From the NCBI RefSeq assembly GCF_947507565.1, contig NC_089187.1, positions 248,001-312,000 of the forward strand: 64,000 nucleotides of DNA, written 5' to 3'. How positions within the stretch are numbered: position 1 is the stretch's first letter; the number at the start of each line of letters is the position of its first letter. The position numbers and the translations under genes were made by a program. The notes beneath the pieces were generated by a model. The model had not been told where the DNA came from. It saw only the letters and a list, made by a program, of their open reading frames with translations, and ran no database searches. The stretch comes from Oscarella lobularis (Eukaryota > Porifera > Homoscleromorpha > Homosclerophorida > Oscarellidae). Below, piece by piece: positions 10,937-25,700 of the stretch.

Positions 10937-13900
10937 TTAGACGTAATCGTTTTCTTGTCCGAAGTCTCCCTCCATTCCTCTACCAAATGCCTGCGATCTC
11001 TGCGCTGCGCCAGCTCTTGCCACAAACGAAGCGATGTCGACTCCCTGTTGATCGTCATCTTCATCTTCTCCTTCTTCCTCGTATTCGTCTCCCACGGTCA
11101 CTCCTTGATGTTTAGAGAGCGTATTCGTCAAACTCATCAAGAGATCCATTTGACGGTCGAGTCTCAAAGCCAGTGACTTGGTTCTGGGGAATTAATTAAT
11201 TAATGATAAGAAGCAATGACACGCTTTCTTCGAAGTCTTACTTTTCCACCAAATTTTCGCTTTCGTTCATGAGAGTACGCACCGCCTTGTCGTTTTCGTT
11301 TTCCTCTTCTTTCGCTTCTTCGATTGTCACGTTGTCTACGACATTTGAGACGAACTAGGAGAGAGAGAGAGAGTGGATGAACGTACATTTGGAATTTCAA
11401 TCATCTTACCAATTTCTGTATGGTCTGCGTTTGATTGGGATGCTCGACCGTTTCCGTAAATATACAATGATTCAGATACTTCGCTAAAAATCGCGGAATG
11501 CTATCCTCCAAGCTCCCAATCAATTCAACCTAAATAAAAAAATCATGCATTCATTACTTGAACAAAGAAGGACGTTTACCTGCATGGAGAGTCGCTCAAT
11601 GACGGCGCCCTTTTGAACAGCTCCAATATCACCGACAGCAAGACCAATCTAAAACCCCCCATCGCATTCATTCTCCTAATAAGTTCACTTTCTTACCAAA
11701 AGATTCGATACAATCACAATCATTGACAAAGCGAAGCAGATAAACATGAAGTAGGCGGGTCCGTTGAAGAAAACCACGTCAGTTGCCTCGTTCGCTGTAA
11801 TGTTTTGATCTGGAGCAGGAAGAATGTCCGTGTAGCCAAAATCTCCGAGAGTCATATCAAAGGCCTTGAGCACAGCAACACCCAAGTCTTTAAAATCCGT
11901 CTAAAAAATAGCGAGATGCTGTTATAGCCCCCCCTTCCCCAAATAATTAATGAACCGACTTTGTTGCGAAAGAGAAGCAGGAAAACGATGCCGTACGAAA
12001 ATACGAGAAGTGCCACTACAGCGATCACCTATAGACAATCTTTCTTCCCCCACAAACGCGTTTGACTCTTATATAGTCTAATACCTTGATTAACGTGATC
12101 ACCATAGTGCTGATCATTACAACGTACAATCCGAATTGAGCAAACCTTGACGTATCGTATCAGTATTGCATGGTTTTAATAGCTATTTTTTGTTACCTTC
12201 TCCAAAAGAGCACCATGTTCATCCAAGCGAGGAATATGGCAATTGCGCCGACTACCCAAACTGATGATGGACAGCAATTTTCCGAGTCCTTTCGAAAGAT
12301 GACGCCACCAGGATTCATAAAAACAATAGCCATTGAATACAGAGCCCATTCCAAGATGTTGGTAAATTCCAGAAAATAATAAATGTGCTAATAAGACAGA
12401 TGATTATTTAAAGAAAAAAGAGATAATCTTTTTTTACATTTGACCATAGCTGACTGAGTTCCTTCAATAAATTCAGCGCTGAAAAAGCAAGAATAACATA
12501 TCGGATAGGAACGTCACGATGACAGACAACGTTCTGATCAAAGAGCAAATAAAAGAAAACAGCTTGTCTGAGAGCGTCTCAACGTCTTACTTCATCACAG
12601 TGAGGATAGGGAAAGTAGCCTACAACGTACGTCGTGAGGAGAGCAAGAAATGTGCTATACACAAGCAGATTAAATATATACAGAGTCCAACCAAGACGAC
12701 GCCTGTGAAGTACGAATAATTATGATTATATAAATTTGAGTTGTGCCTCTCCCTTTACCATTTTGAATTGAGAAACGTAACCGAAACGGGATGAGCGAGA
12801 CAATTTTCGATCTTTCGCTCTACCATGTGCTTTACAAAAAAACAAATAAAATTTATAATTAGGTATCGCGTTATTATCAGACCTTAAGAGTGGCCATGGA
12901 TTGCCCAAAAGGAATTGGGCTCTCTTTGTCAGTGACGCCTTGTAAGTACGTGAATTCGTAAACATTCTACATCCCAAAAACAATAATCCTTCCACAACTT
13001 ATAAAATAAAAATCCTATAAAGGTTACCTTAAAATTTTTCTCTTCGGGTTGATTTTGCGAAATGACACAATTGTCAAGTAATTTCTATAAAAAGCATGAA
13101 ATTATTTTAAATGGATAATCGTTACAAATACTTTCGCTGCCTGCGGACTCGCTTCCATGAGTATTTGGAGCTGAGATTTCTCTCTGTCGCCTTGGGGCTT
13201 CATGAATTCTCTCCATCGAGAGTGTTCCATAAATGCTTGCAGAACGCCTTCGGTATCGTTCGCTTCCAAGGCAACGTCAAGTGCATTCATGTCGTCGCTG
13301 TTGTCGAACACGGAAGTGTTCTGATCCAAGAGCATTGTTACCAAATGACCGTGACCGCCCTTTGCAGCCAAATGCAGAGCAGTATCCTAAGAACAACAAT
13401 ATGAATCATTATGTATTACTGTGGTTAGTATTTTTATTGCTTTGTGAGAATCTACGGCGTCTGCTTCTTCCTTCCAGTACTCCAATAACAATTCGAGACA
13501 GCCCAAAGAGCCGGATTCGCAGGCAAAGTGCAGGGGAGTTTTCCCTTCATCATCACTATTATACACAGTTGATGTATAGAGAACCGTTGAGGACACGAAT
13601 AATACCGCGTGACTGCCGCTCCCATTTGCAGCAGATAATCGAGAACGTTAATGTGTCCATTGATGCAGCTAAGATGAAGTCCAGTTCGACCGTTGATATT
13701 CTTCAAATCAATCGATCTGGGCAAATGATTAGCCAGAGTTATGACCACCAGCAAATGACCATTACTAGGAGAAATAAAATATAGATGATTTCTATTGGAT
13801 TATCTCTATTATCTCACCTGACTGCCATGTGAAGTGGAAGTTCAAGCTGGCTATTTGAAATGCTGCAGTCAGCCTTATTCTCAAGTAGAACAGAAGCAGC

Positions 13901-15775
13901 CTGATTATAACCCCCTTCGGCTGCATAATGAAGTGCCGTGCAACCGCCCTGATCTTGCAAATTAACAAGCTTTTTACTCAATCTCCCCAATTGCTAAAAT
14001 ATTGATTATTATAATAATAATTATTATTATTATTTGAATGTCTCACAGTGATGAGCGCTTGGAGCGTGCGAGAATAGCTGACCGACTTGTGAAGAAGCCC
14101 CTGCCCTGTGGAATCCTTTGCCAGCGGATCGGCTCCCTTACTCAAAAGAAGATTGGCCGTTTTGCTCGCTCCGGATGCCACGGCAACGAGCAGAAGAGAC
14201 AGACCGCCTTCCAGTTCCACTTCAATGTCGCTTCCCTCTTCCAGGAGAAAAGTTATGACGTCATCACGATCAAAAACAGCCGCTCTGGAAAATGAATTCG
14301 TTTTTTTTGAGTATTCATTTTTTTCCCTCTTGCCTGTGTATTGCCAAGTGATCTTGATCATTTCTCATGTTCATTAATTCGTCTTTCATTGATTTTTCCT
14401 TGCTGTAGTTAATCAAGAGTTTGACGATTTCCAACTGGCCATTAGCACACGCCAGATGAAGAGCAGTGCTCCCATCCAATTTCTAAACAAAAAAACAAAC
14501 GGATTTATTCTAAAATCGACAGAAGCGTATTGACACGAACCCTGGCATCAATTTTGACAGGCTTGGCGAGCAGAAACTCCACAACCTGAAAAAGGAAATA
14601 GGATAAATGAGATTCCCCGCCTTATGACGTATATACAACGTACTTCCGGGGCAGAGGACTCCACACCCAAATGCAAGACCGTCGCATCATCCGTTCCAAC
14701 CGATCCATCGCAGAGAGAAATTGCGTTCCACTGGTGCTCACTACTTTCAGCTGAATAAAAATAAAAATACACACGTTTATATATCATTATTATTATTATT
14801 GCTATTTTAGTTCACCGTGCCGGAAAAGAATTTTCAAAAGGGCAACGTCGCCTTTGATGACGACAAGACCGGCGGGCGTCATACCGTCAAGATCACCTTG
14901 GAGAGGATCCGCCCCCGCGTTTATCTAAACGCGATTACGCGTGACTTCGAAACGGGGGCGGAGCCCTTTACTTACCAATTGTTCGACAATTTCGACGTTA
15001 TCGAGTTGAACGGCGAGTGCGAGCGGCGTCTTATTATTCAATCCGAGAACGTCGACTCGCTTCGCATCGTCGTCGTCGCATCCGTCGAGCAGAATCTAAA
15101 GAAAAAAAAGATACAAGGGTGTGTGCGGGGGCGTGGTAGGAGGTGATACTGCGTACTCGAATCAATTCGTTGTCCTGCGTTCGTACGGCGACGTGCAATG
15201 CCGTGTCCTTTCGATGATCCTGTAGCGAATAATCGACGTCGTCGCGATCGGCGAGAAAGCGAACGATGTCGAAAAGGCGCAATTCGACGGCCAAATGAAG
15301 TGCCGTGCGTCCTTTGTCGTCTTGGACGTTCAAAACTTGGAGAGAGAGAAAGGAAAAATGACGTAAAACGATTAGTTCCACTAAGGACGTCCGCGTTCCT
15401 TCGCGCGTCTGTTTACCGCTCGTCTCGCGTTGGGGCGATTGTCGCACGTCTTCTTCTCGAATCGTTTGTTTCAAGCCTTCGACGTCGTTTTCGCTAACGA
15501 AAACGTGCACTGCATTGCCATTCGTTTTGACGCCGCCGCCGCCGCCGCCGCCGTTGATGCCATTCTTTTGTCGCAGCGTCGCTGTCGACGAGAAAAGAGC
15601 GCCGTCGATCGTCGTTGCGTTCGCGCTATCGCCGTTCTAGACGAAGAAAAAGAATGCGGGCGCTTGACGATTCGGCGAAGACGCGAAAACGGACTTCGCC
15701 TTGAAGCGGAACCATTTCGAGATCGACTGAAGTGATTTCGGACAAAGCGACGCCATCGCCATCGGAGCGATCCAT
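10937..15775 (-). CDS. TRPA-type ankyrin-repeat cation channel
   Basis: A TRPA1-like channel of about 1,100 residues, start ATG 15773-15775. A short N-terminus with a six-Gly run (GINGGGGGGVKTNG) leads into a long ankyrin domain of about a dozen repeats (GRTALHLAVELRLFDIVRFL, TALHVAV, KTPLALAVQLDNVEIVEQL, STALHLACANGQLEIVKLL, CTALHYAAEGGYNQAASVLL, GRTGLHLSCINGHINVLDYL, KTPLHFACESGSLGCLELLL, TALHLAAKGGHGHLVTMLL). A pre-S1 linker follows (HMVERKIENCLAHPVSVTFL then NSKW, as in TRPA1 NHPVC..YL..KW). Six transmembrane segments come next, with the pore region FDMTLGDFGYTDIL matching the LGD.NY selectivity area of TRPA1, and S6 ending in NLLIGLAVGDI. The cytoplasmic tail is acidic and ends ENDYV. 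The N-terminal intron before NGDSANATT has a weak GTCCGT donor. TRPA channels gate Ca2+ entry on chemical or thermal stimuli; the ligand here is unknown. Confidence 0.9.
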
Positions 15776-15824
15776 CGCGAATGTAGAACGCGTGTTTCGC
15801 ACGAGTGTGGGGACTACCGCAAAT

Positions 15825-15830
15825 CACGTG
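15825..15830. promoter_or_regulatory. CACGTG E-box (ATCACGTGAC) upstream of the TRPA gene
   Basis: Fifty base pairs before the TRPA start codon. The ten-base context ATCACGTGAC differs by one base from the CLEAR element GTCACGTGAC bound by TFEB/TFE3 in vertebrates. A role in sponge-grade animals is not established. Confidence 0.4.
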
Positions 15831-15958
15831 ACCGACACCAAAAGTAGACTACACACAAAATAAAAGTCTTGCTACGATGTCCCAGGAGCTACAACCTATA
15901 AAAACACAGTAAATAAATAAATAAATGAATAAATGAATATGTATTGATAGGCGGGGCC

Positions 15959-17995
<2,037 letters not shown>

Positions 17996-18077
17996 TTTGA
18001 TTCGATTCGCTCCAAAACCGAGTCTGGCTAACGCGCTTTAAAAAGTAGTCGAGATCCCGAATACGCGTATAAATACT

Positions 18078-20961
18078 TCAATCGTTTTCGTCCTCTTTTC
18101 CACCGCGCAACTGCCTTCGAACCAACTGGGCGTATAGACCATTTTTTCTTAGTAATTCGTCGTGGTTTCCTAAAAAAAATAAATTTTCCCTTTGAAATTA
18201 TGAAATTCAAATGTACTCACTAACCTTGCTCTTTCACTAAACCGTTATCAATGACAATAATTTTCGACGCGTTTTCTACGGTGCTAAGCCTGTGAGCCAC
18301 AACAACAATCGTCTTATCCTTCATTCTATTATATATGGCATCTTGAATCTGAAAAAAATATTCTCCTTAATTAAAAACAAGGACAAATCTAACCAAATAT
18401 TCGCTTTCTGCATCCAATGCACTCGTAGCCTCATCCAACAGCAAAACGGCTGGATTTCTAATAACAGCCCTAGCAATAGCCACTCTCTGCTTCTGACCCC
18501 CAGAGAGCTGAACTCCTAAAGAACGTCATATACATGTACAGCACGCTTTCAAACCCATCATCTTATTTACGTACCTTTCTCTCCTGTCTGCGTTTTATAT
18601 CCATTCGGCAAGGCTTCAATAAACTTATGTGCGTTTGCCAGTTGAGCAGCATTTCTCACATTTTTCTCATCCCAATCAACTTCTCCGCCGTAGCAAATAT
18701 TTTCCTCAACGGTTCCCGCATAAAGAACGGGTTCCTGACCAACCATAGCAATCTATATAAAAAAACTACATAGCTACAGAAACAAAAACTCACTGTTCTA
18801 ACCTTGGAATGAAGATAAGTATGATCGTATTGCGCCAAAGGTTTCCCGTCCAATAAAACCGAGCCGCAAATCGGATCATAAAATCGCTCCATTAGACTAA
18901 TACACGACGTTTTTCCGCCGCCACTCGGTCCAATGAGAGCGATGACGTCACCGGGACCGGCGCAAAACGAAATTCCTTTAAGCACGCGAGAATCCGGACG
19001 AGACGGATACGAAAACTGAACGTCGTCAAAGTGAAGATTTCCGCGCAAATCGCTCGGTTTTAGAGATCCATTGAAGTGATCAATTTTCGGCTTGCGATCG
19101 ATGAGTCGAAAGACCTTGTCCGCCGCTCCAACCGCCTGCATCAAGCCAGTAAACACACTACCCATATCCTAAGATAAAAAATCTCTCTAACTTTATGTAT
19201 AGTCTATGATTATTTTACTTCGAGAGCACTGCCTAGAGATTCGGCATATAAAATGAATGAGACTAAGTGACCCGGTGTCACTTCGTTGTGGAGCACTAGC
19301 CAGCCGCCGTAGTACAATACTCCAATATCCATAAACAGTTCTAAGCCCTTAGAGAGTCATATGTACGCGAATATTTATCTCTTATTTAATTTCTTACTCG
19401 AGATGTCGCTTGATAGCCGAAATAGGCAATCGCCTGCTTCAAATTCAGTCGAAACGTCTTTTGGAGTTTAGATGCGTAACGATCCCTTTCCCTTCTTTCA
19501 TTGGCAAACGATCGGACGGTTCTCATTGACGAAATCACCTCCTCTGCGACATTATTCGCTTTGGCCAAAGAAGTCTGAACCAGCTTAGAAAGTTTCTAAA
19601 TAATTTTAAAATAATTGTACATATATTAATTAAGTTTCACTGGTTACCTTGTAATATTTTCCGTAATAGTAGGTTATCAGCGCTATGAGTGGGATTCCCA
19701 ATAGGACCACTATGCTTAGTTTCCACGACAATTTAAACATGAATATGAGAGATCCGATCGCTCGTGCAAGACTCCGCAAAAATATATTCATATTAAGCGA
19801 TATCTGATCGCTCAATTTCGTCGTATCCGACGTGAGACGAGACGTGACGTCACCCGTGCGATTCGTATCAAAAAATCCAATTTCCTGACGAGTAACGGCC
19901 CCAAAAAGTCGATTCCTCACGCGAATATTAACCCGAGCCATGGAAATAAGAAAAAGCATTCCTCGAAGACCCGAACCAATGGAAGCGGTTCCAGCCAATA
20001 CGCAAATAACGACAATCGCCTGAACGAATTCCGACTCGTCTCGTCGAATAGCGATCGTGTCGATCACTTTACCGTAATAATAGGGTTGAATCGTGTCGGC
20101 GGCGGCGGCGACGCCGAGAAAGAAAAAGCCGCTCAGAATGATGTGAATGTCGGGACGAGATAATTGGAGAAGACGTAGAACCGTTGCACCGCGTTTCGCT
20201 TCTTTTTTCTCTTTTCGTTTCGTTTGTTTTGTTAATAATGGAGATAATGACGATGACGATGATGATGAATCGGAGTCGGTTGAATCGTCTGAACTATTCG
20301 ACACCTCCTCTTCATCTATATCAGCATTTATATTATTGATTCTCATTTCCTTATATCGCTTCGCTTCCCGTGTTCCCTTCATTTTGAAAGCGAGGATACA
20401 ATAGCAAAAAGCGTAGATACAATTAGCCAGCTCCGACCAGCCAATCAAGCCCCATATCCACGGATGATGAGGCGAGGATGATGAAGTGCTACTACTATTC
20501 GACGACGTCACAGTCTCGACGGTTGGAGTAGGCGTTGGATGAAAAATGAGTTTTCCCTTCTCGTCATATTCTTCGCAGATGAGTAATTTCACTATAGGAT
20601 AGATGAGTAATAGGACGACGGATGTTGCGACGATCGGACTCAATTTCGATAATTTCCGCGACGATTTTTCTTTGTTTTTCGATATCGCTTTTCCCAGGGT
20701 GAAACCGAGAAGAGATGCGCTTCGGACGAGCGAAACGATCCATAAATCGAATCCCGATGTCGAGATGTTGAAGTGAAGCGCTTGGACGTTGAAAACGGAG
20801 ACGCTGGAGAAGTGCGCGACGAGAAAGAGCGTCAAAACGACGTCGAAAATAGCCCAAATCGTCACGGCAACATATCCCAAGGCATTTCCAATCTAAAAAC
20901 TTTCGAATAGATCGACTGGGAGGGCGAATGGACGCGAAATGGCGTCGCTAACCTGGCTCAT
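18078..20961 (-). CDS. ABCB9: ABCB9/TAPL-like half ABC transporter
   Basis: A half transporter of the TAP/TAPL group; vertebrate ABCB9 forms homodimers that pump peptides into lysosomes. A tiny first exon, MSQ, is spliced to [20 protein letters not shown]. An N-terminal hydrophobic domain (TMD0-like) carries a Ser-rich cytoplasmic insert. The core transmembrane domain has [36 protein letters not shown] and [17 protein letters not shown]. The nucleotide-binding domain has Walker [11 protein letters not shown], the Q-loop region, signature [15 protein letters not shown], Walker [18 protein letters not shown] and the H-loop [11 protein letters not shown]. The end is [20 protein letters not shown] then an acidic tail and TGA at 18078-18080. 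All ATPase residues are intact. It shares a 57-bp bidirectional start region with RETREG. Confidence 0.92.
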
Positions 20962-21018
20962 CGTTTTTCCAAAGGAAGCAACGGCATCCGGGCTCGTGCA
21001 ATCAATTGTGTCGCAACG
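20962..21018. promoter_or_regulatory. 57-bp bidirectional start region, ABCB9-like / RETREG
   Basis: Only these 57 bases separate the start codons of two divergent genes, so both 5' UTRs and any shared promoter core must fit here or overlap coding sequence. It contains a CAATCAATTG stretch and no TATA box. If the ABCB9-like start were in a different upstream exon the spacing would change, but MSQ-IGNALG splices cleanly in frame. Confidence 0.7.
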
Positions 21019-22707
21019 ATGTCTCATCCGACCGAACGCGAAGCGGAGGAGGCGATCGGACGCGACCTAGCTCGTCGCATTGCGCCGCTCGAACCCGTCC
21101 TAACGACGATTCCGATTCTGCATGGAATCCTTCTCGGAAAACGTCCCAATCTCTTTCTTTTTCTTTTTCTCCTCGCGTCTGCTTTCTATTGGTACAAAGA
21201 CGACGATGTAGCGTTGATTGCTTTTTCGTTCGACGCGGTTTGTTCTCTCCTAGGTGGACTTCGTCGACGCTATTTCAAAAATTCGTCATTTTGATAACAA
21301 CTTTTACTATATTGGCGATTTTTGTTGAGTTTCTCGGGCAGCAGTGCGTCGATGCCATCGCTAAATTAGGCAGGCCAAGTCAAAAAGAAGGTTTCTAATT
21401 AATTAATTAATTAAATTTAATTCAGGTCTTGCAAGTTTGACTGATAACCTAATTATGTTTTGGTCTCAAAACAGGCCTCCTGTAACGGAAAGGAGGTGGG
21501 AGTGGCTTTGTAATTATTCTATTAGTTGATATTCCATTATTAGAGATGATCATGTGATAACAATGGAAGAGGCGCGTGCCAAATTGATTCGTTTCTTGAC
21601 TTTCGTTTTTGTGAGAATTGAAAAGTTGAGAGGCGGCAATAAGTTTGATATGTACAAAGTAAAAGAATTCACTTTGAGGATCAGGACTACGCTCTATTAT
21701 TTTTTTTGATAGTTTTTGGGTGGAATTCCAGTTTTAGGACTTCTCTTATATTTGTGGAAATACTATATCCTATCATTCAACATGAGCTTTTATTGGCTAA
21801 GTAAGGAAACGAATTTTTAAAATTCTTTAGAACTAATATTGATGAGTACAGCCGTTTTGGGGCTTTGCTGGCCTCAGCTCAAATTACATCAAGTGCCAGA
21901 GACACTCTCATCCCTATGGGCTCACTATAAACTCCAATTAACTCACAGCCTAACAAACACCGCGGCAACAATAAAACAAGGCATAGGCCAAACGTTTAGG
22001 GGGGGGAGGGAGGGAGAAAAAACCTCAAATTACTGATTAGATAAAAAAGAGGAGGAGGAGGAGGAGGAAGATGATTTCGGTTTGGACGAGGGCTCACTTG
22101 GAGTTGCACTAACAGACGAATTGGAGGAAAACGACAACCAAACTCAACCTAATCCCACTGAAAAAATCAAGCGAGAAGAAACGGGATCCCTATTCGGTCT
22201 CGACGACGTCGACGAAATGCCGTCAGTGATTCACGGCAACGAAGACGAAGACGACGAGCCTCCATCAGACGGTAAGATATAGGACCCTATGTCTCCCCCC
22301 TTAGGCAATTTCCCTCCTATTTAGATGAATGGGCTTTGGATGCGGAGAGCCCTTCTCTAGCTGATGAAATGAGACTCACCGCTGGCTTGGAATTCCCCTC
22401 ATTGAGTCAAGACAGCGTCGACTATCATCATCCTCATCCTCATCGTCGTCGTAAGCCAATTCAACGCGTTTCCGAATTAGGAAATATTCCGGAAAAATCG
22501 AAATTGGTGACGAGTACTCCGGCGACGACGACGGAGACGAGATCGAGGCGGAAATTACCGCAAGTTCCCGTGGAGAAAACGGTGGAGGAGAATCTCGCCG
22601 AAGCCATGGAGACGGACGAAGTTCCTGAGAAAAAAGACGAAGAAGAAGAAGATATTGATTTGACTGATTATGAATTTGTAACCGCGTCCGACATCGCGTC
22701 GCATTAG
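21019..22707 (+). CDS. RETREG/FAM134-type ER-phagy receptor
   Basis: RETREG proteins bend ER membranes with reticulon-type hairpins and bind ATG8 through a C-terminal LIR. The start MSHPTEREAEEAIGRD leads to a first hydrophobic hairpin (NLFLFLFLLASAFYW joined to FVILITTFTILAIFVEFL), a linker (LIRFLTFVFVRIEKL) and a second hairpin (FLGGIPVLGLLLYLWKYYIL, then LILMSTAVLGLCWPQLKLH). An acidic tail follows with LGVALTDELEEND, matching RETREG ALAITDSELSDEE. The C-terminal segment DIDLTDYEFVTASDI aligns with the RETREG LIR region TEDFELLDQGEL, giving core Y-E-F-V after acidic residues. The stop is at 22705-22707. The junction near 21980-22045 is uncertain: no GT donor gives the right phase, but a GC donor (CAAG followed by GCATAG) to acceptor GATTAG does. 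Orthology to one vertebrate paralogue is not claimed. Confidence 0.85.
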
Positions 22708-22735
22708 AACTCGAAAAAAAATCCCACATTCGTTA

Positions 22736-25700
22736 TTATTCTATAATCACCAAATAAATAAATAAAGTTGCAGAATTTTGAGAAAAAAGTCTTACTTTTG
22801 ACGTCGAGTTTGACGTTGATGTTCATCGCCGCCATTTCGGCGACGAGATAGCGAAGAACGTAGGGCACGGGAACGATTTCGATGCGTTCGTTCGTCTTGC
22901 AAACGCCGCACGTCCACGGCGAATTCTTCCCGGCGTCCGTCGCCGCCGGATGAAAATATTCGACGCTGCCGCGCGACGCCGCGTCGACGAGGGGCGAGAG
23001 AAGGCTTCCGCACGACGTGCACAGTCGCGTCTAGGGAGAAAACAAAGAGGGTTAGCCTGTGGATACTTGGGAGGGATTTTTTTCCAAATGCACGTTGCAG
23101 CGATCTGAGCAGTTGAGAAGGCGATCTTGCAAGAGGAAACCCGTTCCGTGAGCCAATAAAGCGTCTCGTTCCATTTCGCCGAATCGAACGCCTCCGCCTC
23201 TTCGTCTACCCTAGAAGAAAAAACACAAAGAAATGTTTCTTCTATCCTTCTCTGTCTTAAGTCTTTTTTTTCTTTACTTGGACTGGTTGATGGGTGAGCT
23301 GATCGACTGGGCCCGTCGTTCGTACTTGGAACTTATCAGAGACCATGTGTCGGAGTCTCTGATAATAAATGTTTCCTATAAAGATATCCGCTTCGAATTC
23401 TCGTCCCGTTATTCCGCTATAGAGTCGTTCGTTTCCGTAGAAATTGTATCCGGCTGCAATGCAGGACTTTTTTTATTAGAGAGCGACGAAATAAGAAATG
23501 CGAACCTGCTACTAAACATTTTCCAAAATGTTCGATTGCTGGATTGCCTTCGGAGAAGGTGAAAGGCGTCGCATCGTGGCACAAGCCGTGGAGAGCGGCC
23601 GATTTTCCAGCCATACTCTCTATCATCATCCCTATAAATTAGAGATAAATAAATAAACATTTTTCTTCTATTTTTCACCTATCGTCATGCGAGAGGGAAA
23701 GCCGTGAGGATTGAAAATGATGTCGGGAACGATTCCCGACTCGGAGAACGGCATGTTCTCTGTGGGCCATTTCACGCTAAGGGACAAGGTCTATCGATTT
23801 TCGTTAGAAAAACATTTCGTGGAACCTGCAAACTCCTTTCTGCCCGTGACGACTAGAGAACTTATCTCCAATAATAGGAGGTCGCTAAAAAAATTGAATT
23901 TCTATTCGCGATTATAATTGGAAATCGTTTCTTAGTCGAGAACCGGTATTCTAAGTTTGATCAAAACTCTTTGCAATTCGCTGCTGCCACCCTTTTTGGA
24001 TTCGTCGCCGAGGAGTTTGATCTTACATGCATCAAATTTCGAGAAAAAATTAGAGTCTTGCATTTCTGTATTCACCTGATCAACGTACGCTATCTCCGAT
24101 CCACGGTACTTTTCAACGTGGGTTTCACCACTCACCAAATCAACGTAACTGGTCGAAATAAATAGACGAAATAACTCAAAAGTGCGCCCACTTTACCTGT
24201 ACATAGGATCGCCATCTTTAAGAAGCGCTCCTATTGGAGGAAACCCGTCTATATCAAGATGCCCCGCGTCACTTTCCTTTAGCCCTCCGAGACCTGCAGA
24301 CACTCGAGTATAAAGGGTGGAAAGTGAGGTAGGCGTCTTACCGAATCGATACGCAATGAAATGACCTCTGCCTCCAGTTTTAGATCTCAAATCAACAATC
24401 TAAAACAATAATTAATTTATTTATATATTAATTAATTAATTATTAACCACCTCAGATTTATGTATCGTTCCATAAGCAAATCCTCGTTCACACGACGATT
24501 TATTGAGAACCATAGCGTCTTCCATATCGTAACCCTAAAAGAGGAAACGTAGAATCCTAGCTTCCGCTATAGACGCGGATATTTGACACCGTATAAGAGA
24601 TGACAGCTACAATGCAATTCGTTCCAGCCGGATATTCGTCAATTTTGAACCGTTCGTAACCCTCCGGACGAACAATCGGAGCCTGGGGCGTCTGGGCAAC
24701 GATATTTATATTATTTTAATTAAAAAGGCTTTCGGTGCGTGTCTCACTTGAAGTTGATACATTTTCTTATCGCATCGATATTGAATTGTGTGTGAAGGAA
24801 AGGCCATCGTTTGCTTGCCCATCTGAAAACGCGGACGCATTGCGAATCGAATTTTCGCGACTTTTCTTTTTCCCTACCTGACATTGATACATATTTCTCG
24901 GACTTTGATTGAAGTCGGAGAAGGGCGTGAGCATTCCCATGACGCTCAACATTTCCCGAGGCGATATTTCCATATGACTAGTAATCTAAAAAGAATAGAA
25001 AAAAGATCAATAAATAAATCAATAAATAAACACGAACATTTTCATAGATTTCTTCACGAGACACAGCAACGTCGAGATAAACCTAATAAAAAATATTTAA
25101 TTATATTTTTAATTAAATTTAGGTACCTGTTCGAAAGTGCCAATGAGCTCTCGAGCCCCTCCCGCTTTCAAATTCAAAACGGGTCTCATCATTCGAGCGG
25201 GCGTCGAGAATAAATACAAACCCGGATATAGTCCGCGTTCAGTCGACGGAATTAACGCTATCTCCAATTCTTTTGGAATGACGTCGTTGGAGACTTTCAT
25301 CGTTCTCAAGCAATCCGCGATTCGTTGCGAAATTCTCTCGCTCACGTTCCCAATCAAACGGCCGTTGAAAAGAACGGGTAAATAATATTTATCATCGTCG
25401 TCATCGTGGGATTTTGATTCCGCCGCGACGGGAACGACGCCCAGTGACGTCAACATCTTCGGAATTACCGCTTCATCCTTTGAAGAAATATTCGTTATTT
25501 GACACGAGGCGGATAAATGATTCAATAGGCCACAGGGAGCGCCGTCAGGAGTGTGAACCGGACAGAGAAATCCTGGGTACACTTTCAACTCAAAAAATCA
25601 TCGCTTTCGCTCTCTCTAAGAGTTTCTCACCGTAGCTCTCCGGTAAAAGTTTCCTAACGGCGGTCGTTCTCATCTGAGCGAAAAAGGCGCCGCGATGTAC

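Noticed and set aside
21985-22020. Frameshift or pseudogene in RETREG at the G tract
   Set aside because: A GC-AG intron restores the frame and conserved RETREG motifs continue downstream.
22792-23022. Arg-rich 76-codon minus frame
   Set aside because: Shadow of the POLR1B C-terminal zinc-binding exon in the wrong frame.
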